64,000 nt of DNA from Telmatactis stephensoni. Taxonomy: Eukaryota > Cnidaria > Anthozoa > Actiniaria > Isophelliidae. This document shows positions 21,201 through 33,200 of this stretch, piece by piece. A program made the translations under genes and the position numbers. The stretch spans positions 62,001 through 126,000 of the forward strand of contig JALIZF010001625.1 in the NCBI GenBank assembly GCA_029948255.1. Reading direction: 5' to 3'. A model generated the notes under the pieces. It did not search any database. It was not told the DNA's origin and worked only from the letters and a program-made list of their open reading frames with translations. The first letter of the stretch is position 1. Each line of letters opens with the position of its first letter.

Positions 21201-24200
21201 GTATCTTATTTTGAAGTAGTTAGTGATTTTATTTAACCATGAAAAAATAATACGCAAAATTGTTAGTAGTAGACTCCAAACCTATATATCGTTTACTTTT
21301 GTTCTTCATCAATTAGTACAAACTAAATAGCTAGTTATCTTTCTTTCACTAGTTAAATAAAATCACTAGACATAATATAGTAACAGCCAGATTGATTTTA
21401 GATACTTAATTCATGGCTGAAACTGATTCGCAAGGATTTTAAACAACAGATCTAGAATTCAAATGCCAAAAGCAAACGGTCCCGTCCGTGCGCACGTCAA
21501 AAATCAAATTCTACTGTTTAAAAGCCTTGCGCGCGATTGCGAAATTACTAAAAATAGCCTTAGTCACCGCGAACATCGCACAAATAATACCGAATTTCGC
21601 TCTCTTAGTATTATGGTCTCTTGCGGACATCTGGGAAACTAGGCCGCGAGCTTTAAAATGGCGCAACATTTACAACTTGTTCGTTTCGCGGTAATGCGGT
21701 ACTTTTTGGTGCTTTGTGACAATTCTCACGACCAGAACTTCAAGTATAGTGCTTCTAAGAGTTTTATTGCTACGGCACTCCAAAATACGCGCGCGCGGCA
21801 TACGCACACACAGCATTAAGTATTTGTCATGTTTTAAAAAGACAAGCATTTATATTAATGCTTTAGTCTGAGTATTACGATTGCTTGGCGCATATGGAAC
21901 TATAGCGTAAAGCAGACTCGAAATTAAAATCAGAGTTTTTATGTATTGTCACATATTTCCATAAACGGAGAATTTTCAAGTTTACTCATTTTTAATACAT
22001 CTGAAAATATACAGATAAAATACATCAAAACAAACAAGACACTATTTCAATATGCATTTAGATAAATATTTTCAATTCAAGAGAGCTCTCTTATAAAAAA
22101 AGTTATTTTTAAATGTTAATCCCATTACAGTGAATCTCCCATACAGATCGCAAACGATAAACTGGGATCCAAAATCACCGACTTTCAGTTCTATGGAAAG
22201 TTGTCATACTTACACGTACGTACATTGTTACGGTTACGTTAGATCATTAGCGTTAGTGGTTAACGTACGCGTGAAATACCAAGTGCCAAACCTTCCAAAA
22301 GAATTCAAAATTCTGAAAAAAATCATACAAGACGAGATCCAACATTGTAGCTAACCTTTCGGGTCTATTTTCAACTATTCAACAGAGTTTTGTATAATCT
22401 AGTTACGTCATCGATTCAAAATGGAATGACAAAATGAGTACGCATGCGCACCAATAAGCCCGAGCAGCGACTAAAATATTTCCAATCTCGTACCCAGAGC
22501 CTGCGTTCCTCTTGGTCAGCGACCGAGAAACGATAGGCTCTGGCCAACACAAACTTTTAGTCCGCTATTTGCGGACTTGGCTTAACTGCGCATGTCAAGC
22601 TCAATCTGTGACAGAAAATTGCTGATCGAGAGCTTATTTTTATGCACCGTATTTAGAAATATACTCAGAGGTAAAGAATGATATTTATGTGAGTCATTTG
22701 TGTGATTTATTTCACGTTTTGAAGCCTGTCAAGTGAATTTGAATCGATAGTCCAACGGCCCTCTTCGAAGCACGACCTTCAACGACCAACGGGCCACAAA
22801 TCTCCTATTAAAACTGCACTAAATCTTATCGCTTGCTCACATCCTCTCGACATGAAGTAGTCTGACAATCTTTTTATATTCTGACAATGGTTCAGGCTAC
22901 CCTGAACAATTTTACTTGTCGAAAATCGATCTGGAAGTAATAATTTAGGATAATTCCGGGAAATCTCGATTCTCAAAATATGCGAAGAATGTAAAATTCA
23001 AACGCTCCTTCTATTGTTCTGTCAACCAATCAGAGTGCTCCAAATAACTGTATTGGCCAGAGCCTCTCGTTTCTCGGTCGCTGACCAAGAGGAACGCAGG
23101 CTCTGGGTACGAGATTGGAAATATTTTAGTCGCTGCTCGGGCTTATTGGTGCGCATGCGTACTCATTTTGTCATTCCATTTTGAATCGATGACGTAACTA
23201 GATTATACAAAACTCTGTTGAATAGTTGAAAATAGACCCGAAAGGTTAGCTACAATGTTGGATCTCGTCTTGTATGATTTTTTTCAGAATTTTGAATTCT
23301 TTTGGAAGGTTTGGCACTTGGTATTTCACGCGTACGTTAACCACTAACGCTAATGATCTAACGTAACCGTAACAATGTACGTACGTGTAAGTATGACAAC
23401 TTTCCATAGAACTGAAAGTCGGTGATTTTGGATCCCAGTTTATCGTTTGCGATCTGTATGGGAGATTCACTGTAATGGGATTAACATTTAAAAATAACTT
23501 TTTTTATAAGAGAGCTCTCTTGAATTGAAAATATTTATCTAAATGCATATTGAAATAGTGTCTTGTTTGTTTTGATGTATTTTATCTGTATATTTTCAGA
23601 TGTATTAAAAATGAGTAAACTTGAAAATTCTCCGTTTATGGAAATATGTGACAATACATAAAAACTCTGATTTTAATTTCGAGTCTGCTTTACGCTATAG
23701 TTCCATATGCGCCAAGCAATCGTAATACTCAGACTAAAGCATTAATATAAATGCTTGTCTTTTTAAAACATGACAAATACTTAATGCTGTGTGTGCGTAT
23801 GCCGCGCGCGCGTATTTTGGAGTGCCGTAGCAATAAAACTCTTAGAAGCACTATACTTGAAGTTCTGGTCGTGAGAATTGTCACAAAGCACCAAAAAGTA
23901 CCGCATTACCGCGAAACGAACAAGTTGTAAATGTTGCGCCATTTTAAAGCTCGCGGCCTAGTTTCCCAGATGTCCGCAAGAGACCATAATACTAAGAGAG
24001 CGAAATTCGGTATTATTTGTGCGATGTTCGCGGTGACTAAGGCTATTTTTAGTAATTTCGCAATCGCGCGCAAGGCTTTTAAACAGTAGAATTTGATTTT
24101 TGACGTGCGCACGGACGGGACCGTTTGCTTTTGGCATTTGAATTCTAGATCTGTTGTTTAAAATCCTTGCGAATCAGTTTCAGCCATGAATTAAGTATCT

Positions 24201-27200
24201 AAAATCAATCTGGCTGTTACTATATTATGTCTAGTGATTTTATTTAACTAGTGAAAGAAAGATAACTAGCTATTTAGTTTGTACTAATTGATGAAGAACA
24301 AAAGTAAACGATATATAGGTTTGGAGTCTACTACTAACAATTTTGCGTATTATTTTTTCATGGTTAAATAAAATCACTAACTACTTCAAAATAAGATACA
24401 TTTTGGTCTATAGATGCGCAAGTGCGCGTACTGATTAATGTCTGCGTTTATGCACTAAAACGTCCGTATTCTTATTAATAATTTTAAGCCATTGACAGCC
24501 ACGATGTATGATCAGCACGCTGATTTGGACAAAGGTCGACGGGAGCGGTGCGTCCTATATTAGTAAACTACATATTACAGCGCGCACTTTTGCTAACGTT
24601 TACTAACGAGTAAAAGGCAGATTTAGCAAACGCGACGCGATGCTGCAAAAGGACGGAGGTAAAAATATTACATTCGTCCCTTGCGTGACGACCGTGATGG
24701 TGTCGTGACGCCACGTTCAGGATGCCATTTCACTTCATTTCATGGTCTCTTGACGTCGGTGACAAGATGAAAAATCATTTCGATTAATTCGTTTGCAAAG
24801 TCTAACGCACGCATTCTACGTGCGTAATTAACTGTTGTACAAATTAATTCTCGTTCAACTAATAGCTCCAAAAGTCTCCTTACATACCATATAATTCTCT
24901 GAAGGCCATCTTGATGAAGATATAGTCAATCTGTAAATATCCTCCCTGTTTGAGAAAACAAAGAAACATTAACTCCAACGGGTAAAAATCGTCCTTTTGC
25001 TAGTATGTTCAAATTAAACCTTCATGTGGTTATAAATGGTTTAGAGTTTGCACTTGAACGTTTGAACTGGTACACCTTGTAGCTCAATTTGAGGATTAAT
25101 TTTCCGTTGACAAGAGGCAAAGAGACGTCCATGGGGGTCTTCCAAATGAAGGGTACGTTTCTTGAAAGACCCGATTACGTTTATGTATTTGCGCGTGCTC
25201 TCGTAAGCTTAGAACCGCGCCCATCGGAAAACGTACCAAGGATTCACTTTTGTGGTTTGTAATAAAAAAGAAACGACTGACAACAGTGACAACAATTAAG
25301 CATCTCCAAGCCAATTTCCCTTTCACGAGGAGGGGTGAATGACAAAAAAAGTAGTACAGCCAATTCTCGTTATAGCGGACACCCTTGGGGCCGACATTTG
25401 GTGTCGGTAACAACAAGAGTCCGTTATAGCAGGAGTTGTTTTCATACATCTCTTTGTAGTTTTGACTGGCCGGGAATTTAGCTTCTGTCCGTAATAGCGG
25501 GTTGTCCGTAATAGCGGGGTGTCCACAATGCGAGAGCTGACTAGCTAGACTGTATATTCTAATCCACGCATTACTCCTATTTATCGCCAAGTGAAGATCT
25601 TGAGCTCGCGGTATCCCAAAACAAAACAAAACAAAACAAACAAATACATGTACAGGCACATATGCTTACACGCAGGGCGGACGACACTTTTCGGAGCATC
25701 CCAATTTATTATCCTGGTAAAGTTGTTGTACTCTATTCAAACACGATACTAAAAAGGTAAAACAATCTTGTCAGACAAGTAAATTTCAAGGGATAAAAAG
25801 AAAGATAAAGTAGAATGAATCAAACTCCTTTCCTGCTCTCCTTGATCTCCTTATTACCCCCTCAGAGGGCCAAGTAACAGTTAAAGATGCTCTGCTAAAT
25901 ATGGATTTGTCTAAGGGATAGCGATTTATATAAGTAGTATATTACGCGCGCTCTGATTGGTTAAGAACCGTGTGTGATTTCAGTAAACATGCATAGATGA
26001 CGTCATTCAATCTCATGCGCGCTCTGATTGGTTGAAATGTTTTGAAGAATAAGAAATAGAAAAAACAAATTGTGTTGAGAACGACAGTCACATCATTCGA
26101 CTTCGTCTCGTGGCGTACTTTTTTTGTTCTCATTACGTTGTGACGTCATCTGGGCATCTATTAGATTATAGACGCACAAAAAATGGAATCTATTTGTTAA
26201 ATCAACTATCTGTGAAACCATATACAGAGGGAGTAGTGTACTTACTAACGGAGAGATCAAGAATATCACAGACTTGTTTGCCTTGATTTGGAAATCTGTA
26301 TTCTAAACATCCACATGATTCTAGCTGACGGTAAGCTAGACAAGAATCTTTACAGGCCTAAAATATTAGATACACCATTAATGATATCAATGACATCCAA
26401 AGGAAATATGTGATATATTTTGCAAATAAAAGGAACTTAATTTTAGTCAAGAGTTTTTGATATTGCATAATATAAGGTCACGACGACAATGCAGCACTGT
26501 TAAGCCAGGTTCTCATTAGCGACGCGAGTATAAGCACAAGCAACACACGCAGACTCAATAATGTACTACTCCTTAGCAGTGTTTGTCTTTCCACTAGTGA
26601 CAAGGATAAGCACAAGCAACATACGCAGATACAGTAGTGTACCGACACATTAGCAGAGATTGTAACATTCACTATGATAACTAAGCATTAAACGCAAGCA
26701 ACATACGCAGTTTAAAATCCGATTTACACGACAACACTTTTATATATGGTATGGCACCTTAATCCTAGATCTAGGCATAAACACCCATCGATTTTGGCAC
26801 GACACCCATAGTTATCATCGTGTGTGAACAGAAAACTTGTTGGCCTGGCAGAAGTGCCGTACCCAAAATATATATAGGCGGTCTGTGTGCTAGGATTAAG
26901 GAGTGCTGTGCTGCTCAATAACAATGCAGTGCTTGTCTTTTTCCACATCTGTGTGATAAATGTGATATTCAGCATGTTGAGTATGAGAATGGTACTTGCG
27001 CTTATGTTAACGTCGCTAGAGTGAACTAGGCTTTACCGTACAGCGTGTGCCCCTCGTATTTGATTTTGAATAATATATTTGTAAACAAACCATCACCAGC
27101 AATTATCATCTACTACCACAAGCCGTTTGACTGTAGCTTATGTTTCAATAAGAAGACAACTTACAGTTGCTGAGTACGTTACGTTGTATCGTAGCCGGTA

Positions 27201-30200
27201 AAGATTCTCGGGATCAATGTCATCCTCTTTTAGGCAACTCTTATTTTTGAATGGATCTTCACGAATAATATGAGTCTGCAACATTCAAAATCATAAGAAT
27301 ATAAAATCAAAAATTCCTTGGTTGTTTTGGACACACAGTCGCTAGTAGCTTACATATAACTGTCACAGCATGAAATGCTGTATTTACACTTCTTTACGTA
27401 AGTCCTAAAGGCGCGTAAAGATTGATGGATATTTACCGTTATATTTACGGAGGAGCGTAAAGGTGCGAAAAGATCGTAAAGAAACGTAAAGATACAGAAA
27501 AGGAACGTAAAAATATTGTTATTATAAAGTTGCCTTAAACAGGTCATAAAGATCCGTAAATATTCCGTCGTAAAGCTCACCGTAAAGGTGCGAAAAGACC
27601 GTAAAGACACGTGAAGAAACGTAAAGGCACGTAAAAATATAGGTAATTGTAAAGTTGCCTTAAACAGGTCATAAAGATCCGTAAATACTCCGTCGTAAAG
27701 TTTGTCGTAAAGGTTCGAGAAGAACGTAAAGACACGTGAAGAAACGTAAAGGCACGTAAAAATATAGGTATTGTAAAGTTGCCTTAAACAAATCATAAAG
27801 ATCCGTAAATACTCCGTCGTAAAGTTTGCCGTAAAGGTTCGAGAAGAACGTAAAGACATGTAAAGAAAAGCAAAACTATGTAAAAATCTTGGTATGTACA
27901 CTGCAAAAATTTTATTTTTAGAATGGGTTAGTTTAATTCTTTGTTTGAGTAAAAGTCGGCTATCACCCAATACTGATTGAGTAAAAACTTACTATCTACC
28001 CAATTTTTTTCTTTGAGTAAAATAAGTCAGCTTTTACTCAATAATTGAGTACAGTCTACTCAAAAACTGGTCAGGAATACGTTATCTTCGACTATGATTG
28101 TTACACTCCCGGGTTACACTAGTCAGGAAATCGTCACGATCAACACGTATTTTTAACAGATACGTTTATTCTGGGCTTTATGCTTTTGCTAAAGGATTGC
28201 TAATACTTGCTAATATTGTTTACGGTTCTACTTGTTAGGATCCACTCTATTAACTTTGTTAGGATCGACTGTTATAGTCTTCTGTGGTTGAAAAAGCATT
28301 ACATTAGATTATTAAAATATATATCAAAGCTGTCTGTAGGTCACTTTAGGGCCGCTAAATTTTACAGATGATTATGTCGATTACTTCAAGAACTCAATAA
28401 CAAATCTGGAACGAATCAATTTTAATTAATGTATAACACGATCACCGGAAGTATTTTCCAAAGCTGACCAATCATGACGCGCCATTTGATATTTGAACTC
28501 TTGCCGCTCAATTACAAATTCGTTGATGTTCGTTATGGTTGTTGAACACGCGTGAATTCTATGAAGTTTGTCCACAGGCTTACCATCCTCAACGTTTGTG
28601 AATCGGGTTAGTTCCGGTTTAGTGGGTTTGGGATCCCTGTGTTGTAATTCAACCCCTTGTTTGATAGTTGAATAGCATGAGTTTAATTTTGCCTCTGAAA
28701 AGCTTTCTTTTTCTAATCGATTCTTCGAAAGTTTGTTAGAAATAGAGATTAATAGTTTCTGAACACTTCTGACTAGTTTCTTGGGGGGTTTGAGGCGTAT
28801 TCACTTAGATTTAGACCGTTGAGTTTTGAGCTGCGTTTCCACATACAGAAAAGACAACAAGGTAGGCAACTTCGGCGACGCGAATCATCCACCGTGGCTC
28901 ACAAACCACGCGAAAAATCAAACTTGCCTTCGTTGGTCGACATTCAGCGCTCGGCACGTCAAACTAGATACATCTAGCAACTACTGGAGCGAGTTTGAGA
29001 GAAATCGGTCACGAAGAACAGCCTGAAATACGGGCCCGAACTTCTTCAACTGTTGTAAATTTCGAATGTTCCGATGATCTGTACTGACCTGGAGGACCAA
29101 TGGAATCCCAAGAATGTGTTTAGGTGGCGAACTCGCCACTTAGCCCTCCCCTGCAGTAATCTGAGTATTGAAGATCAAAGCTGAGGTTTTCTCTTTCAGA
29201 GTTAAATTCAGACAAGATATTATTCAATTCTATTAGAGAAGCCTTCGATCTCTGATACTTTTGATGTATCCTAAAAGAGATATTACTATTAGTATTACTG
29301 CAGGGGAGGGCTAAGTGGTGAGTTCGCCACCTAAACACATTCTTGGGATTCCATTGGTCCTCCAGGTCAGTACAGATCATCGGAACATTCGAAATTTACA
29401 ACAGTTGAAGAAGTTCGGGCCCGTATTTCAGGCTGTTCTTCGTGACCGATTTCTCTCAAACTCGCTCCAGTAGTCGCTAGATGTATCTAGTTTGACGTGC
29501 CGAGCGCTGAATGCCGACCGACGAAGGCAAGTTTGATTTTTCGCGTGGTTTGTGAGCCACGGTGGATGATTCGCGTCGCCGAAGTTGCCTACCTTGTTGT
29601 CTTTTCTGTATGTGGAAACGCAGCTCAAAACTCAACGGTCTAAATCTAAGTGAATACGCCTCAAACCCCCCAAGAAACTAGTCAGAAGTGTTCAGAAACT
29701 ATTAATCTCTATTTCTAACAAACTTTCGAAGAATCGATTAGAAAAAGAAAGCTTTTCAGAGGCAAAATTAAACTCATGCTATTCAACTATCAAACAAGGG
29801 GTTGAATTACAACACAGGGATCCCAAACCCACTAAACCGGAACTAACCCGATTCACAAACGTTGAGGATGGTAAGCCTGTGGACAAACTTCATAGAATTC
29901 ACGCGTGTTCAACAACCATAACGAACATCAACGAATTTGTAATTGAGCGGCAAGAGTTCAAATATCAAATGGCGCGTCATGATTGGTCAGCTTTGGAAAA
30001 TACTTCCGGTGATCGTGTTATACATTAATTAAAATTGATTCGTTCCAGATTTGTTATTGAGTTCTTGAAGTAATCGACATAATCATCTGTAAAATTTAGC
30101 GGCCCTAAAGTGACCTACAGACAGCTTTGATATATATTTTAATAATCTAATGTAATGCTTTTTCAACCACAGAAGACTATAACAGTCGATCCTAACAAAG

Positions 30201-33200
30201 TTAATAGAGTGGATCCTAACAAGTAGAACCGTAAACAATATTAGCAAGTATTAGCAATCCTTTAGCAAAAGCATAAAGCCCAGAATAAACGTATCTGTTA
30301 AAAATACGTGTTGATCGTGACGATTTCCTGACTAGTGTAACCCGGGAGTGTAACAATCATAGTCGAAGATAACGTATTCCTGACCAGTTTTTGAGTAGAC
30401 TGTACTCAATTATTGAGTAAAAGCTGACTTATTTTACTCAAAGAAAAAAATTGGGTAGATAGTAAGTTTTTACTCAATCAGTATTGGGTGATAGCCGACT
30501 TTTACTCAAACAAAGAATTAAACTAACCCATTCTAAAAATAAAATTTTTGCAGTGTACATACCAAGATTTTTACATAGTTTTGCTTTTCTTTACATGTCT
30601 TTACGTTCTTCTCGAACCTTTACGGCAAACTTTACGACGGAGTATTTACGGATCTTTATGATTTGTTTAAGGCAACTTTACAATACCTATATTTTTACGT
30701 GCCTTTACGTTTCTTCACGTGTCTTTACGTTCTTCTCGAACCTTTACGACAAACTTTACGACGGAGTATTTACGGATCTTTATGACCTGTTTAAGGCAAC
30801 TTTACAATTACCTATATTTTTACGTGCCTTTACGTTTCTTCACGTGTCTTTACGGTCTTTTCGCACCTTTACGGTGAGCTTTACGACGGAATATTTACGG
30901 ATCTTTATGACCTGTTTAAGGCAACTTTATAATAACAATATTTTTACGTTCCTTTTCTGTATCTTTACGTTTCTTTACGATCTTTTCGCACCTTTACGCT
31001 CCTCCGTAAATATAACGGTAAATATCCATCAATCTTTACGCGCCTTTAGGACTTACGTAAAGAAGTGTAAATACAGCATTTCATGCTGTGACAGTTATAT
31101 GTAAGCTACTAGCGACTGTGTGTCCAAAACAACCAAGGAATTTTTGATTTTATATTCTTATGATTTTGAATGTTGCAGACTCATATTATTCGTGAAGATC
31201 CATTCAAAAATAAGAGTTGCCTAAAAGAGGATGACATTGATCCCGAGAATCTTTACCGGCTACGATACAACGTAACGTACTCAGCAACTGTAAGTTGTCT
31301 TCTTATTGAAACATAAGCTACAGTCAAACGGCTTGTGGTAGTAGATGATAATTGCTGGTGATGGTTTGTTTACAAATATATTATTCAAAATCAAATACGA
31401 GGGGCACACGCTGTACGGTAAAGCCTAGTTCACTCTAGCGACGTTAACATAAGCGCAAGTACCATTCTCATACTCAACATGCTGAATATCACATTTATCA
31501 CACAGATGTGGAAAAAGACAAGCACTGCATTGTTATTGAGCAGCACAGCACTCCTTAATCCTAGCACACAGACCGCCTATATATATTTTGGGTACGGCAC
31601 TTCTGCCAGGCCAACAAGTTTTCTGTTCACACACGATGATAACTATGGGTGTCGTGCCAAAATCGATGGGTGTTTATGCCTAGATCTAGGATTAAGGTGC
31701 CATACCATATATAAAAGTGTTGTCGTGTAAATCGGATTTTAAACTGCGTATGTTGCTTGCGTTTAATGCTTAGTTATCATAGTGAATGTTACAATCTCTG
31801 CTAATGTGTCGGTACACTACTGTATCTGCGTATGTTGCTTGTGCTTATCCTTGTCACTAGTGGAAAGACAAACACTGCTAAGGAGTAGTACATTATTGAG
31901 TCTGCGTGTGTTGCTTGTGCTTATACTCGCGTCGCTAATGAGAACCTGGCTTAACAGTGCTGCATTGTCGTCGTGACCTTATATTATGCAATATCAAAAA
32001 CTCTTGACTAAAATTAAGTTCCTTTTATTTGCAAAATATATCACATATTTCCTTTGGATGTCATTGATATCATTAATGGTGTATCTAATATTTTAGGCCT
32101 GTAAAGATTCTTGTCTAGCTTACCGTCAGCTAGAATCATGTGGATGTTTAGAATACAGATTTCCAAATCAAGGCAAACAAGTCTGTGATATTCTTGATCT
32201 CTCCGTTAGTAAGTACACTACTCCCTCTGTATATGGTTTCACAGATAGTTGATTTAACAAATAGATTCCATTTTTTGTGCGTCTATAATCTAATAGATGC
32301 CCAGATGACGTCACAACGTAATGAGAACAAAAAAAGTACGCCACGAGACGAAGTCGAATGATGTGACTGTCGTTCTCAACACAATTTGTTTTTTCTATTT
32401 CTTATTCTTCAAAACATTTCAACCAATCAGAGCGCGCATGAGATTGAATGACGTCATCTATGCATGTTTACTGAAATCACACACGGTTCTTAACCAATCA
32501 GAGCGCGCGTAATATACTACTTATATAAATCGCTATCCCTTAGACAAATCCATATTTAGCAGAGCATCTTTAACTGTTACTTGGCCCTCTGAGGGGGTAA
32601 TAAGGAGATCAAGGAGAGCAGGAAAGGAGTTTGATTCATTCTACTTTATCTTTCTTTTTATCCCTTGAAATTTACTTGTCTGACAAGATTGTTTTACCTT
32701 TTTAGTATCGTGTTTGAATAGAGTACAACAACTTTACCAGGATAATAAATTGGGATGCTCCGAAAAGTGTCGTCCGCCCTGCGTGTAAGCATATGTGCCT
32801 GTACATGTATTTGTTTGTTTTGTTTTGTTTTGTTTTGGGATACCGCGAGCTCAAGATCTTCACTTGGCGATAAATAGGAGTAATGCGTGGATTAGAATAT
32901 ACAGTCTAGCTAGTCAGCTCTCGCATTGTGGACACCCCGCTATTACGGACAACCCGCTATTACGGACAGAAGCTAAATTCCCGGCCAGTCAAAACTACAA
33001 AGAGATGTATGAAAACAACTCCTGCTATAACGGACTCTTGTTGTTACCGACACCAAATGTCGGCCCCAAGGGTGTCCGCTATAACGAGAATTGGCTGTAC
33101 TACTTTTTTTGTCATTCACCCCTCCTCGTGAAAGGGAAATTGGCTTGGAGATGCTTAATTGTTGTCACTGTTGTCAGTCGTTTCTTTTTTATTACAAACC

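Larger units (their letters stand above)
17028..22482 (+). repeat. Triplicated block, copy A (forward)
   Basis: 5,455 bp between element I and element II. It holds the right part of the 13947-18236 transposon, channel exons 8-11 and their introns. It also contains a fragment of the TTTAGCAAACGCGACG family (about 20815-20990) and a half copy of the CTAAAAATAGCCTTAG family (about 21485-21690). The same DNA follows inverted and then forward again. Confidence 0.9.

Noticed and set aside
22130..22354. Channel exon reading VNLPYRSQTINWDP after CRPPC
   Set aside because: It resembled the Cys-Pro-Cys...Trp-Pro region, but exon 20655-20712 gives a far better, in-phase match (VEDIYRLTISSSRWPS).
20074..25526. 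Invertible DNA switch with site-specific recombinase
   Set aside because: No recombinase gene or short recombination site; the hinges are long inverted repeats better explained by template switching or assembly.
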